A stretch of 64,000 nucleotides of DNA from positions 1 through 64,000 of the forward strand of contig NZ_SJNT01000006.1 in the NCBI RefSeq assembly GCF_004331035.1, in the 5' to 3' direction. The translations under genes were made by a program, and so were the position numbers. Below, piece by piece: positions 47,272 through 57,287 of the stretch; the first letter of the stretch is position 1, and every line of letters begins with the position of its first letter. The notes under the pieces were generated by a model that was not told where the DNA came from, ran no database searches, and saw only the letters and a program-made list of their open reading frames with translations. This DNA comes from Acinetobacter sp. ANC 4910. GTDB taxonomy: Bacteria > Pseudomonadota > Gammaproteobacteria > Pseudomonadales > Moraxellaceae.

Positions 47272-49245
47272 TTATACGTTCGGGCTACGAACCAAACTCA
47301 AGAAATGAAGATGACGTTCGTACTGATCAATAATATCTTGCAGTAAATCCTCCAAGGTCCAATCCATCACATCATAATTTTGTCCACCTTCGCGCAAGAA
47401 AACTTCAGCTTGATAGAACGGCTGATCTTGCTCTCGTGCATCTGCCATAAAACTCGGCGGCTGAGTTTTACGTGAAACGACTTGGTAAATAAAATTGATT
47501 TCATTGTGATGATCAACGCGCAATTGCAATCCCTGTTCAATCGGTCGAATGGTCACTTCAAGCTGACGGCGCTGAAATTCCTTTTGTACTTGCAGAAAAG
47601 CGTGCTGCACATCTTGTTGAATAAACTGTTCCACTTCTTGTTGGGTATGCGGATAATGCATGATCAATCCCAAACGCTGTTGCCAACTGCGTGGATTTTG
47701 AATGGCTCGTGGTGTAATACGGGCTTCTTGCAGCGCTTGCATTTTGGTCAAATCCAAACGGAGTGCTTTGATTAAACCCCAACACATTAACAACATAATA
47801 AAGGTAAATGGTAAAGCACTCATAATGGTGGCGGACTGTAATGCTGCCAAGCCACCTGCCACCAACAAAATAATCGAGAGCAGTGCAATTAAAACCGTCC
47901 AAAATAATCGCTGCCATAAAGGTGAGTTTTCACTTTCTGCGGTTAAGTAATCAATCACAAGTGAGCCTGAATCGGCAGAAGTGACAAAGAATAGCACCAC
48001 CAGTACCGTTGCAATCAGGCAAGAAATTTGTGCAAATGGAAGATGTGTCAGAAACTCAAATAGTGCCACGGATGAATCTTGCTGCACCGCTGCAATCAAG
48101 GAGCTTTGCCCATCGTGAATAATACTGAACAGCGCCGCATTACCCATAAAGCCCATCCAGATTAAAGTAAAACCTGTCGGGATAAATAACACGCCCACAA
48201 TAAACTCTCGAATACTGCGTCCACGGGATACCCGGGCAATAAACATCCCGACAAATGGTGACCATGAAATCCACCATGCCCAATACATAATGGTCCAACC
48301 ACCAATCCAGCCATTGGGTTGGTAGGCGTACAAGTTGAAGGTCATCGTGAACAAGTTGGAGATATATTGCCCTGCATTTTGAATGCTGGTTTGTAGGATA
48401 TAAATTGAGGAACTCGCGAAAAAAACGAATAAGAGTAAAACCAGAGCAAGAATCAGATTCAGCTCAGACAGGCGTTTAATCCCTTTATCCAAACCAAAGC
48501 CGACCGATAATGCCGCTAAAAAGCTGACAAAAATAATCAGCCCCACTTGAATAGCAACACTTTGCTGAATACCGAATAAGTAATTCAAGCCTGAATTAAT
48601 TTGTGTGACCCCAAAACCGAGTGTGGTGGCTACCCCAAAAATGGTGCCCAAAGTTGCAAAGGTGTCGACTGCATCACCCACAGGACCATATATTTTTTTG
48701 CCGACCAGCGGATACAATGCTGAGCGGACTTTAAGCGGCAAATTATGCCGAAAAGAAAAGTAAGCCAGTGATAATCCCACTAGTGCGTAGATGGCCCATG
48801 CATGTAAGCCCCAATGGAAAAAAGTAATCCGCATTGCTTGTTGGGCCGCAGCTAAAGTTTCCCCTTCTCCAGTCGGTGGATTGACATAATGCATGACGGG
48901 TTCAGCCACGCCAAAAAACATCAGTCCAATTCCCATACCAGCAGTAAATAGCATCGCAAACCAAGAGCTTTTACTGTATTCGGGACTACTATGATCGGGT
49001 CCCAGTTTAATTTTACCCATATCCGACATAGCGACAAAAATAAGTAAAATAAGAAAGAACGCAACTGCTAAAACATAAAACCAGCTAAAAGAATCAATAA
49101 TCCATTGATTTAAATGCTTGGTTAAATTTTCAAAACCACTTGGGTCAAATAAAATTAAAGCCAAAAAGAGCACGATAATGGCGACAGTACTTAAAAATAC
49201 ATTCCGTTTGACATTGGCAAATGGAGACGTCTTGATGGAAGGCAT
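47272..49245 (-). CDS. BCCT-family choline/betaine transporter
   Basis: Imports choline, betaine or carnitine-type solutes. The 657-residue protein has 12 membrane helices and the family tryptophan-rich motif (TIMYWAWWISWSPFVGMFIA then RVSRGRSIREFIVGVLFIPT). A C-terminal cytoplasmic domain of about 150 residues follows (from about 505), as in the BetT branch, where such tails tune activity to osmolality. The length fits BetT-type proteins. No bet genes are adjacent, so choline as substrate is by similarity. Confidence 0.92.
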   Translation of the reverse strand: MPSIKTSPFANVKRNVFLSTVAIIVLFLALILFDPSGFENLTKHLNQWIIDSFSWFYVLAVAFFLILLIFVAMSDMGKIKLGPDHSSPEYSKSSWFAMLFTAGMGIGLMFFGVAEPVMHYVNPPTGEGETLAAAQQAMRITFFHWGLHAWAIYALVGLSLAYFSFRHNLPLKVRSALYPLVGKKIYGPVGDAVDTFATLGTIFGVATTLGFGVTQINSGLNYLFGIQQSVAIQVGLIIFVSFLAALSVGFGLDKGIKRLSELNLILALVLLLFVFFASSSIYILQTSIQNAGQYISNLFTMTFNLYAYQPNGWIGGWTIMYWAWWISWSPFVGMFIARVSRGRSIREFIVGVLFIPTGFTLIWMGFMGNAALFSIIHDGQSSLIAAVQQDSSVALFEFLTHLPFAQISCLIATVLVVLFFVTSADSGSLVIDYLTAESENSPLWQRLFWTVLIALLSIILLVAGGLAALQSATIMSALPFTFIMLLMCWGLIKALRLDLTKMQALQEARITPRAIQNPRSWQQRLGLIMHYPHTQQEVEQFIQQDVQHAFLQVQKEFQRRQLEVTIRPIEQGLQLRVDHHNEINFIYQVVSRKTQPPSFMADAREQDQPFYQAEVFLREGGQNYDVMDWTLEDLLQDIIDQYERHLHFLSLVRSPNV

Positions 49246-49413
49246 AATTTCCCCCAGAAGATTTTTATAAATGTAAAAAAGATGAAACCAATCAGGTTAA
49301 TTTCGCGAGTCTTATTAAGAAGTGAATCTGTTAAATTTTAACAATTCTTGATGATGATAATAAATATTGTCAGCCGAGGCAGTTCAATTCCTGTAACGAT
49401 TTACCGCGTTGCA

Positions 49414-50097
49414 TTAGTCATTATTTTGGCGAGGATTATGCCGAATATATTGTAGCGCAATGAGTCTGGACACAATTAAGGCCAAATACATGACGCCGCA
49501 AAACATTTGTAACATCGCCAAAATACGCGTTGCTGGAGTCATTGGCATAATATCGGATAGCCCTGTAGCAGACTGTAAACTAAAACTTAAAAATAACAGG
49601 TTCAACCAAGATTGCAGACCCGCAGTTGGACTTTGGAAACTATTGGGCATCAGGAGTTGGCAAATATTGTATAAGAACGCAAAACCCCAAGCGATGAGCG
49701 TAAACACAGCACCTGCTGCAAACATTTCATCTTTGGTTAAATAACGGTCTGCAAACATATAACGGACCAAACCATAGGCTGCCAAAAAATAAGCCAAACT
49801 TTCAAAACTGTGTGCAATAACCTGTATCGCTACGGTGTCGAAGCCCAACAAAATAAGAAAAGAAAAAATAAAAGCCCCTCCGACAAAGCTTAAACCCAAA
49901 AAAGTATAAACCGGCGTTTGTCGAATTACTTTGGCAATGATGAGTAAGGCCAATACCCCCAGACACCACATAAATGCCCGATATGACAACCCCCGATGAC
50001 CGATTATCGACAGCCACAACATACAAAATTGAACCAACAATAACCATGCCGATGGCAATAAGCGAAATCCTTTCCAGAAGTCGATCATCACTTGCAT
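49414..50097 (-). CDS. Ion-channel-like (Ion_trans_2) membrane protein with degenerate selectivity filter
   Basis: A 227-residue protein with about six hydrophobic segments. The last two helices and the intervening loop follow the two-helix K+-channel pore pattern: FLSFSLQSATGLSDIMPMTP then ILAMLQMFCGVMYLALIVSR. The filter TVGYGD of K+ channels is replaced by ATGLSD, so selective K+ passage is doubtful. The ATG at 50095-50097 has AAGG a few bases upstream; the TTG further out has no site. It lies between the BCCT gene and actP on the same strand, as a single gene. Confidence 0.7.
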   Translation of the reverse strand: MQVMIDFWKGFRLLPSAWLLLVQFCMLWLSIIGHRGLSYRAFMWCLGVLALLIIAKVIRQTPVYTFLGLSFVGGAFIFSFLILLGFDTVAIQVIAHSFESLAYFLAAYGLVRYMFADRYLTKDEMFAAGAVFTLIAWGFAFLYNICQLLMPNSFQSPTAGLQSWLNLLFLSFSLQSATGLSDIMPMTPATRILAMLQMFCGVMYLALIVSRLIALQYIRHNPRQNND

Positions 50098-50250
50098 ATT
50101 GGTCTGCCTTATCAATAAATGGAGTTATCTCAAATCTTTGTTTTTACTTGTTTTTGAGGAATCTTTTCTTTTGCTGATTCTGTTTTAGCGTATTTAGTGA
50201 GTTGGGTCTAGTAGATATTTGGTGTTCATTATTGTGTGACTTTGAATACA

Positions 50251-50284
50251 CAATAAAAAAGCCCCTAACGGAGCTTTTTTATTG
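50251..50284. terminator. Terminator of the yjcH-actP operon
   Basis: CAATAAAAAAGC and GCTTTTTTATTG form a long stem around cccctaacggag, with a T-run in either direction. It lies 12 bp after the actP stop. Confidence 0.88.
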
Positions 50285-50296
50285 CTTGATACAGAA

Positions 50297-52012
50297 TTAG
50301 TGATCAGATGCGCCTGAAATACCAATACCTGTCATAGAGCGTACATACTGTGCATCAAATGCTTTACGTTCTGCTTGAGCACGTGCAGAGTTATCTGTCA
50401 CAGAGAACAACCAGCAGCAGAAGAATGCCAATGGCATTGCAAAGATTGCTGGACCATTGAATGGGTTGATTGGCGTATCAGAAATACCCAATGTATCGAC
50501 CCAAACTGCTTTCGCTAAGACAATCAGTACAACTGCAGTGATTAGACCCGCAAGGCCACCCATGACCGCACCACGTGTGGTTAAACCTTTCCAGAACATT
50601 GACAATACAAGTACTGGGAAGTTCGCACATGCCGCTACAGAGAATGCTAGACCTACCATGAAAGCAACGTTTTGTTTTTCGAACAAAATACCCAAAATCA
50701 TCGCAAAAATAGCCAAACCTAAAGTTGCAATTTTAGACATGCGAAGTTCAGATTCAGGTGTAGTTTGACCTTTCTTGAATACGTTTGCATACAAGTCATG
50801 CGAGATTGCTGAAGCACCAGACAATGTTAGACCTGCAACAACTGCAAGAATGGTTGCGAACGCCACTGCTGAAATGAAGCCCATGAACAAGTCACCGCCA
50901 AGTGCATCAGACAAGTGAACCGCAGCCATGTTGTTACCACCAACAAGCTCTAGCTTGCCAGTCATTGCCATTTTCGCAACATCAAGGAACTGTGGGTTGT
51001 TCGATACATAAAGGATCGCACCAAAGCCGATAATGAAGGTTAAAAGGTAGAAGTAGCCAATGAAACCTGTTGCTACAACCACTGATTTACGTGCTTCTTT
51101 TGCATCTTTAACGGTAAAGAAACGCATTAAGATGTGAGGTAGACCTGCTGTACCGAACATCAATGCAAGACCTAAAGAAATCGCATCAATTGGGTTCGCT
51201 GCCAGTTTACCAGGGCCCATGATATTGCCTGCTTCAGATACAGTAATTTCATGTACTTTTGCAAAAACATCAATCGATTGAGAGAACATTTCAGCGAAGC
51301 TGAAGCCCACGCCTTTCATGACCATAAATGCCATGAATGTTGCGCCAGACAAAAGCATTACCGCTTTAATAATCTGTACCCAAGTCGTTGCCAACATCCC
51401 ACCGAAGATTACGTAAGCCATCATAAGAAGACCAACAATCACCACAGCAATGTTGTAGTTCAAACCAAATAAAAGTTTAATCAGCTGACCCGCACCCACC
51501 ATCTGAGCAATCAGATAGAACGCCACCACAACCAATGAACTGACTGCTGCAAGTGTACGTACTGGTTTTTCCGCTAAACGGAATGACACCACGTCAGATA
51601 AGTTGAACTTACCTAAGTTACGTAAACGTTCAGCCACCAAGAACAATACGATTGGCCAACCCACCATGAAACCCAATGAATACAGCAAGCCGTCAAAACC
51701 TGAGCTGAAAACCATTGCGGAAATACCCAAGAATGACGCTGCGGACATATAGTCACCCGCAATTGCTAAACCATTTTGGAAACCTGAAATCCCACCACCT
51801 GCTGTATAGAAGTCTGTGGTGCTGGTGGTTTGTTTTGCCGCCCATTTGGTAATAAACAAGGTAAAACCAACAAAAATGGCAAACATGATAATCGCATGCC
51901 AGTTGGTCGCTTGTTGTTCAGCTGTACCTAAATCTGGACTCGCAAGTGCAACACTTGAAGCCAATAGGGTAGTTGCAGCGACTGTAAGTGCTTTCAACGA
52001 ATTCCATTTCAT
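50297..52012 (-). CDS. actP: Cation/acetate symporter
   Basis: Imports acetate and similar small acids, here with sodium. The 571-residue SSS-family protein has an N-terminal signal-like helix ([20 protein letters not shown]) as in E. coli ActP, then about 13 helices; [20 protein letters not shown] and [20 protein letters not shown] are hallmarks. The start codon overlaps the yjcH stop by one base (TAATG), so translation is coupled. The operon lies opposite crbS and shares an upstream motif with acs. Confidence 0.95.
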   Translation of the reverse strand: MKWNSLKALTVAATTLLASSVALASPDLGTAEQQATNWHAIIMFAIFVGFTLFITKWAAKQTTSTTDFYTAGGGISGFQNGLAIAGDYMSAASFLGISAMVFSSGFDGLLYSLGFMVGWPIVLFLVAERLRNLGKFNLSDVVSFRLAEKPVRTLAAVSSLVVVAFYLIAQMVGAGQLIKLLFGLNYNIAVVIVGLLMMAYVIFGGMLATTWVQIIKAVMLLSGATFMAFMVMKGVGFSFAEMFSQSIDVFAKVHEITVSEAGNIMGPGKLAANPIDAISLGLALMFGTAGLPHILMRFFTVKDAKEARKSVVVATGFIGYFYLLTFIIGFGAILYVSNNPQFLDVAKMAMTGKLELVGGNNMAAVHLSDALGGDLFMGFISAVAFATILAVVAGLTLSGASAISHDLYANVFKKGQTTPESELRMSKIATLGLAIFAMILGILFEKQNVAFMVGLAFSVAACANFPVLVLSMFWKGLTTRGAVMGGLAGLITAVVLIVLAKAVWVDTLGISDTPINPFNGPAIFAMPLAFFCCWLFSVTDNSARAQAERKAFDAQYVRSMTGIGISGASDH

Positions 52013-52344
52013 TAGTGCTGTCCTTTCTCTTGCGCAATTGCTTTGACTTCACGCATTGCTTCTTCATTTAATGGATCGAGTTTGTTATTCGCAATATACG
52101 AATACACGGCACATAAAACGAAAGACAATACAATAATGCTTAAACCCAATGGCATACCAATCGTGGTCACACCACCACTGGCTGAAGTCATCAAAAACTC
52201 TTTGTTATAGCCAACCAACAGCATGAAACCAACATACACAACTAACATAATGGTCGTCAGTGTCCAGCTGAGTTTACTTTTGCGACTGACCATTTCCTTA
52301 AATTTGGGATTTTGTAGAATCTGGTTTACCTGAACCTCATCCAT
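52012..52344 (-). CDS. yjcH: DUF485 membrane protein YjcH
   Basis: A 110-residue inner-membrane protein with two helices ([20 protein letters not shown] and [20 protein letters not shown]) after a short N-terminus with [23 protein letters not shown]485 proteins regularly precede actP and are thought to be its partner. It is the first gene of the operon; GGAGC lies upstream of the ATG. The candidate CrbR motif lies about 100 bp upstream. Confidence 0.93.
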   Translation of the reverse strand: MDEVQVNQILQNPKFKEMVSRKSKLSWTLTTIMLVVYVGFMLLVGYNKEFLMTSASGGVTTIGMPLGLSIIVLSFVLCAVYSYIANNKLDPLNEEAMREVKAIAQEKGQH

Positions 52345-52442
52345 AATCTTGCTCCTGTGAAGCGTCCAGCCATAGACGCATTTTTAATTTGAATTATTTC
52401 GTATACAAACTTAACAATGTTGTAGGGTTCTTGTAATTTAGA

Positions 52443-52453
52443 CTTTGGTCGTT
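52443..52453. promoter_or_regulatory. Candidate CrbR site upstream of yjcH-actP (and crbS)
   Basis: CTTTGGTCGTT, identical to the 11-mer at 62929-62939 upstream of acs. Read along the genes it is AACGACCAAAG in both, 99 bp and 108 bp upstream of the start codons. The gap also precedes crbS on the other strand. Confidence 0.55.
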
Positions 52454-52528
52454 AAATTTTAATCAAATCAAACTGCCATGAACTTGAATAGGCTATGATA
52501 AGCCCGTAACTCGGGACAATTCGGCACT

Positions 52529-55500
52529 ATGAACAGTTGGCTTATTATTGGCGTTCTCGCCCTTTACATCGTATTACTTTTTATTTGTGCCTTCTATGGC
52601 GAAAAACATGCAACTCGTCTAAGCACGCGCGGACGGATGCTGTTATTCAGCTTAACTTTAGGCGTGTATTGTTCTTCATGGACTTTTTACGGTGCAACAG
52701 GTGCCGCAGTTCGGGAAGGCATTATCTTTCTGCCGATTTATTTAGGTCCCTTACTGTTCGTTGCTTTGGGCTATGACATTTGGCGCAGGCTCGGTCGTGT
52801 GCGCCAACACCATGCCATTTCTTCAATTGCCGACTTTATGGCAGCACGCTATGGTAAAAGTGGCCCCTTGGCGTCACTGGTCACCATTTTGGCTGTAATT
52901 GCCATTATTCCTTATCTTGCACTGCAACTGCGCGCGATTGCGCTGAGTGCAACCGTTATCTTGCAACAAAATACGGGGTTGGAAAGCACCACCAACAGTG
53001 TGCTTTTCCTGACAGGGATTCTGGCTATTTTGGCTATGATTTTCGGCACAAGGCAGATCGCCAATACCGAACAGCATGGTGGATTAATGCTTGCTGTGGC
53101 GTTTGAATCTTTCGTCAAATTATTCGCCTTGCTGTGCGTGGCCATTTTCTTTGTTTTCGCCGAGCCTGAAAATCTCGGACAAATTTCGCATGATGTGGCC
53201 AAAACTTTCAAAGATGTCCAACTTTTTGGCGTACCGGAAACCTTCTGGATTCAAACGCTGTTAGCCGCTTTAGCCATCATCTGTTTACCCCGCCAATTCC
53301 ATGTGGCCGTGGTCGAATTGCGTGATGAAAAACATATTCGTGGTGCACGACGCTGGTTTGCCATTTATCTGATTCTCACCACACTGGCCATTATTCCGAT
53401 TGCTAGTTGGGCATTACATGCTGCACCTGAATATTTAGCGATTCCCGATGTTGCAGTACTTTCACTGCCCATTAGTTACAATCAAGATTGGCTCACCATC
53501 TTGGCATTTTTAGGTGGATTCTCTGCCTCGACAGGCATGTTATTGGTGTCTTCAGTCGCATTGTCGATTATGCTCAGCAATGACTTGATCATGCCTGCTC
53601 TATGGCACTTTAATTTCCTTTCTCGGCATGATAAACGCATGCCTTTGGTACTGAAATTCACCCGTCGCGTCTGTATTTTAGCAGTCATGTTACTGGGCTT
53701 TTTATTCTTTCGTTTCTTTAATGATATTAATCAGCTCTCTGTATTTGGCTTATTGGCTTTTAGTGCCGTGGCACAATTTGCCCCTGCCCTGATTGGCGGC
53801 TTGTACTGGCGTGGCGGGAGTAAACAAGGTGTTTACGCAGGATTAAGTGTTGGTTTCATGATGTGGGCTTATACCCTATTGCTCCCCACCATATTACGCA
53901 GCTTCCCCGAAGATTACACCGCTTTCACCATGCAGTTTTTACTTCATGGCCCATTCGGCATGAGCTGGTTACGTCCAGAAGCCCTACTGGGTTTTGAATC
54001 TTTTGCTCCATTAACCCACGGCGTGATTTGGGCTTTGGGACTCAACATTCTGCTGTACATTTGGATTTCTCGTATTTTCAGACCAAGTATTGCAGAACAG
54101 ATTCAAGCCGAAAGCTTCTTCTATTATGAAACCAAGCCCTTGCCTGCACAAAATACATCTTCTGAAATCAACTATTTACATCATGATGTAGCACGCTTAA
54201 AAGTTGCAGATTTAATTACCTTAGCCAAACGTATTACTGGAGATGGACCTACAACCCGAGCTTTTGAACAATTCTGTCAGCAAAATAATGTGGTTTTAAA
54301 TGCCAACAGCAGCGCCAATGGCATGTGGTGGCGCTTTACGGAACAGTATTTGGCGGGCACCATTGGTGCAGCGTCTGCACGTACCTTATTGACGACCGCG
54401 ATGGTCAATAATGGCTTAGCTTTGGGGCAAGTAGCCAATATTTTAGACCAAGCCTCTCAATGGCAACGCTTTAATCAAAACCTGATTATGACCATGATCG
54501 ATCACATGACCCAAGGCGTGAGTGTGGTCGATGAAAACATGTGCTTGGTGGCGTGGAATAATCAATATCTTAAATTATTCGATTATCCTAAAGATCTGGC
54601 CTATGTCGGTTGCCCAATTGCCGATTTGATTCGGTATAACGCAGAACGTGGTGAATGTGGACCAGGTTCAGTTGAAGAACATGTGCGTAAGCGTATTCAC
54701 TGGATGAAAGTCGGCAGTGCACACGAATTTGAACGGATTCGTAAAGATGGTCGCGTCATTCAAATGCGTGGTAATCCGATTGAAGGTGGGGGGTTTGTGA
54801 CCACCTTTGCCGACATTACCGCATTCCGAGAAAATGAAGCGATGTTAGAGGCACGGGTGCAAGATCGGACCCAACAGCTTGCTGATGCTTTGACAGAACA
54901 ACAAGTAGCACGTGAACAGGCAGATAAAGCCAATATGTCGAAAAGCCGATTTATTGCCGCAGCCAGTCATGACCTGTTACAACCCATGCATGCTGCACGT
55001 TTGTTCAGTACAGCTTTAGAGCAAAGTGTTCAATCCGAAGAAGACCGTAAAACCTTACAACAACTAGATCGTGCGTTGCATGGTGCGGAAAGTATGTTAT
55101 CGGCATTATTGGATATTGCTCGCTTAGAAGGCGGTACAATTCAACCGAAACGTCAAGCCTATCCGCTACATGACTTGTTGAGCGACTTAGAATTACAGTT
55201 TAAATCGATTGCAGCACAACGTGGTATTCAACTGCATGTGCATGATGCTCAGTTCTGGATTGATACCGACCCACAATGGATTCGCCGTATTATTCAGAAC
55301 TTTGTCAGCAATGCCTTACGCTATACAGCCAAAGGACGGGTCATTGTGGGGGTTCTGCGTGCTTCAGAACGCCCACAGCATATTCGGATTGGAGTTTGGG
55401 ATACTGGGCCTGGTATTGCTGAAGAGCAGCGAATCAAGCTGTTTCAAGAGTTTGAGCGTTGCGGACACACCTCCCCTTGGGGTGAACAGGGGCTAGGGCT

Positions 55501-56020
55501 AGGTTTGGCAATCGTACAACGCATGACAGGCCTGTTAGATTATCCAGTACATGTCTATTCCGAACTCGGGAAAGGCTCTTGCTTCATGATTGAAGTACCC
55601 GTAGTCGCAGCACCCAAAATCACCACTACACCTGTGCAGGCTATTCCATTAAAAACCAAAGCCTATCGGATTTTATGCTTGGACAATGATGAAACCATTT
55701 TAGAAGGAATGAGTACCCTACTAACCAAATGGGGCTATCAAGTCTTTAAAGCCACAGAACCTGAGCAAGCCCTTGCCTTAATTCAGCAAGAAAACATTCA
55801 GGTGTGGTTGGTCGACCAACATTTAAATGATGAAAAAATAGGACTGGACTTTATTTTGCAAAATCGTCAAGAAAAAGTACCCGTCGCACTCATTACGGCA
55901 GACTCTGATCCTGAATTGCCACAGACTTTAAAAGAACTGAACATTGTCTTGTTAAGGAAACCTTTAAAGCCTGCCTCGCTCAGATCATGGTTATCTGGAC
56001 TAAAAATTTCCAGTGACTAA
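52529..56020 (+). CDS. crbS: Acetate-switch hybrid sensor kinase with transporter-like domain (CrbS)
   Basis: The expected sensor of the CrbS/CrbR system that turns on acs and actP. The 1163-residue protein has an N-terminal sodium/solute symporter-like domain of about 13 helices (1-510; for example RTRGRMLLFSLTLGVYCSSW-type region near 30), a PAS domain near 654-770 (QGVSVVDENMCLVAWNNQYL), a HisKA domain with phospho-histidine in AAASHDLLQPMHAARLF near 812, an HATPase domain (QNFVSNALRYTAKGR, DTGPGIAEEQ) and a C-terminal receiver domain from about 1044 with the aspartate in VWLVDQHLND near 1094. CrbS/CrbA-type assignment rests on this layout and the neighbours. Confidence 0.88.
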   Translation: MNSWLIIGVLALYIVLLFICAFYGEKHATRLSTRGRMLLFSLTLGVYCSSWTFYGATGAAVREGIIFLPIYLGPLLFVALGYDIWRRLGRVRQHHAISSIADFMAARYGKSGPLASLVTILAVIAIIPYLALQLRAIALSATVILQQNTGLESTTNSVLFLTGILAILAMIFGTRQIANTEQHGGLMLAVAFESFVKLFALLCVAIFFVFAEPENLGQISHDVAKTFKDVQLFGVPETFWIQTLLAALAIICLPRQFHVAVVELRDEKHIRGARRWFAIYLILTTLAIIPIASWALHAAPEYLAIPDVAVLSLPISYNQDWLTILAFLGGFSASTGMLLVSSVALSIMLSNDLIMPALWHFNFLSRHDKRMPLVLKFTRRVCILAVMLLGFLFFRFFNDINQLSVFGLLAFSAVAQFAPALIGGLYWRGGSKQGVYAGLSVGFMMWAYTLLLPTILRSFPEDYTAFTMQFLLHGPFGMSWLRPEALLGFESFAPLTHGVIWALGLNILLYIWISRIFRPSIAEQIQAESFFYYETKPLPAQNTSSEINYLHHDVARLKVADLITLAKRITGDGPTTRAFEQFCQQNNVVLNANSSANGMWWRFTEQYLAGTIGAASARTLLTTAMVNNGLALGQVANILDQASQWQRFNQNLIMTMIDHMTQGVSVVDENMCLVAWNNQYLKLFDYPKDLAYVGCPIADLIRYNAERGECGPGSVEEHVRKRIHWMKVGSAHEFERIRKDGRVIQMRGNPIEGGGFVTTFADITAFRENEAMLEARVQDRTQQLADALTEQQVAREQADKANMSKSRFIAAASHDLLQPMHAARLFSTALEQSVQSEEDRKTLQQLDRALHGAESMLSALLDIARLEGGTIQPKRQAYPLHDLLSDLELQFKSIAAQRGIQLHVHDAQFWIDTDPQWIRRIIQNFVSNALRYTAKGRVIVGVLRASERPQHIRIGVWDTGPGIAEEQRIKLFQEFERCGHTSPWGEQGLGLGLAIVQRMTGLLDYPVHVYSELGKGSCFMIEVPVVAAPKITTTPVQAIPLKTKAYRILCLDNDETILEGMSTLLTKWGYQVFKATEPEQALALIQQENIQVWLVDQHLNDEKIGLDFILQNRQEKVPVALITADSDPELPQTLKELNIVLLRKPLKPASLRSWLSGLKISSD

Positions 56021-56455
56021 GCTCCGATTGTACAAATCTACGGTGCATTCAGAGTGTTCTGAATGCACCATTTTGCTTTAAAATGCCAACTATGACCTCA
56101 ACAACGGCAAAAAATTTTAGTCCATGCCATTTGCAACGGCTATATATAAAATTAAATGATTGAAAATAAAAAAATTACAAAAAATTAGGGAGTCATTCTC
56201 GCCTTTTGTTTTTTTGGCTATGGCAGATTCATTCAGGTTACATTAATGTACAGTTGTACACTTAGTTACAAAATTTCAACCTCATCATTTTATTGATATT
56301 TATTACTTATTTTCCACCATATACGACTTTAGTCTTATACATTTTCCAAAGTAGAAATTCCATAAATGAGGACATCCCCGAGCAAAAAAATTCACAAGAC
56401 CAATGGCTCAATTGTCAATGCTCGCCCACATTGTACAAGCTTTCAGGAGACCTCC
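56021..56455. other. Intergenic region between crbS and the 255-residue gene
   Basis: About 435 bp holding the crbS terminator, then A+T-rich sequence likely to include the promoter of the downstream hypothetical gene. A run of codons before its start (56366-56455) is open but has no protein-like character. No small gene or RNA is recognisable. Confidence 0.5.
56042..56078 (+). terminator. Terminator of crbS
   Basis: GGTGCATTCAGA (56042-56053), loop gtgt, TCTGAATGCACC (56058-56069): a perfect 12-bp stem followed by ATTTTGCTTT, 21 bp after the crbS stop. Confidence 0.8.
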
Positions 56456-57223
56456 ATGAACATTTCAGACATGGTTCCACATGATTTACATCAAGCTCAA
56501 CAATTCCATCGCCTTTATGGTGTGAATGCACTACTGCCTGATATTGATTGGAACCAGATATTTGAACAAAGTAAAATTACCCCAACTCATGTTGAAGCGC
56601 TGAATACCCTCTATCAAAGTGCTGTCCCGCTTGCACTGCAAGTTTTTGACGAACTCAATTTTGATGTGTTTACCCCTGCTGAATATAAACCACAAGGGCT
56701 AGGCCTGTTTGAAAAACTCACGCTACAAGAGGAAAAACTGTTACAAGTGCTCCAAGCCGAAACACGCAGTTTAAGCCCTGCAATTCGTCATCAAATTTGG
56801 AGCATGTTACTTCGTGGCGGTGCTGTACTGGTATTCAAAGCATGGTTGGGTAAAGTGAAAACCAATTTAGACCAGTTGGACACCAGCCAATTTGATGAAC
56901 TGTCTGATCTACTCTTTATTAAAACACCACCGCTTGAATTGGCAAATTGGTTGATGGTCGATGTAAATGACCCATACGATCACATCTTCCTCATGCATGA
57001 CAATCAAATCTATCTTGACCGTTTTAACAGTTTAGAAACCGCTGCATTGTTTGTAGATTTAGGCGTCTATGACGCTGCATTCTTGAGCTTAAGAGATGAT
57101 CGCGTCGCAGAATATTTAAAATCGAAAGGTTATATTAGCCAAGAACAAATTGATGAATTGGAATGTGCACTCAATCCACTTTATTGTGACAACACCGTGT
57201 ACAAACAAGACTGTTTGGCTTAA
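56456..57223 (+). CDS. Hypothetical protein next to crbS/crbR
   Basis: A 255-residue soluble protein that I do not recognise. It has no signal peptide or membrane helix, is acidic and mostly helical, and contains PAEYKPQGLGLFEKLTLQEE and SPAIRHQIWSMLLRGGAVLV as its most distinctive parts. AGGAG precedes the ATG at 56456 at good spacing; an in-frame ATG 90 bp upstream lacks a site. It is transcribed after crbS, convergent with crbR. Its place between the sensor and regulator genes hints at an acetate-related role, but nothing in the sequence shows it. Confidence 0.75.
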   Translation: MNISDMVPHDLHQAQQFHRLYGVNALLPDIDWNQIFEQSKITPTHVEALNTLYQSAVPLALQVFDELNFDVFTPAEYKPQGLGLFEKLTLQEEKLLQVLQAETRSLSPAIRHQIWSMLLRGGAVLVFKAWLGKVKTNLDQLDTSQFDELSDLLFIKTPPLELANWLMVDVNDPYDHIFLMHDNQIYLDRFNSLETAALFVDLGVYDAAFLSLRDDRVAEYLKSKGYISQEQIDELECALNPLYCDNTVYKQDCLA

Positions 57224-57242
57224 TACAGTTTTATATAGACAA

Positions 57243-57271
57243 AAATAAAGACCTCTAATAGGTCTTTATTT
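57243..57271. terminator. Bidirectional terminator between the hypothetical gene and crbR
   Basis: AAATAAAGACCT (57243-57254), loop ctaat, AGGTCTTTATTT (57260-57271), then T-run on the plus strand and T-run on the minus strand. Confidence 0.9.
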
Positions 57272-57287
57272 TTTGTGCTTCACAGCC

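Noticed and set aside
56366..56455. Upstream start for the 255-residue protein
   Set aside because: The extra 30 codons lack a ribosome site, whereas AGGAG sits at ideal spacing before 56456.
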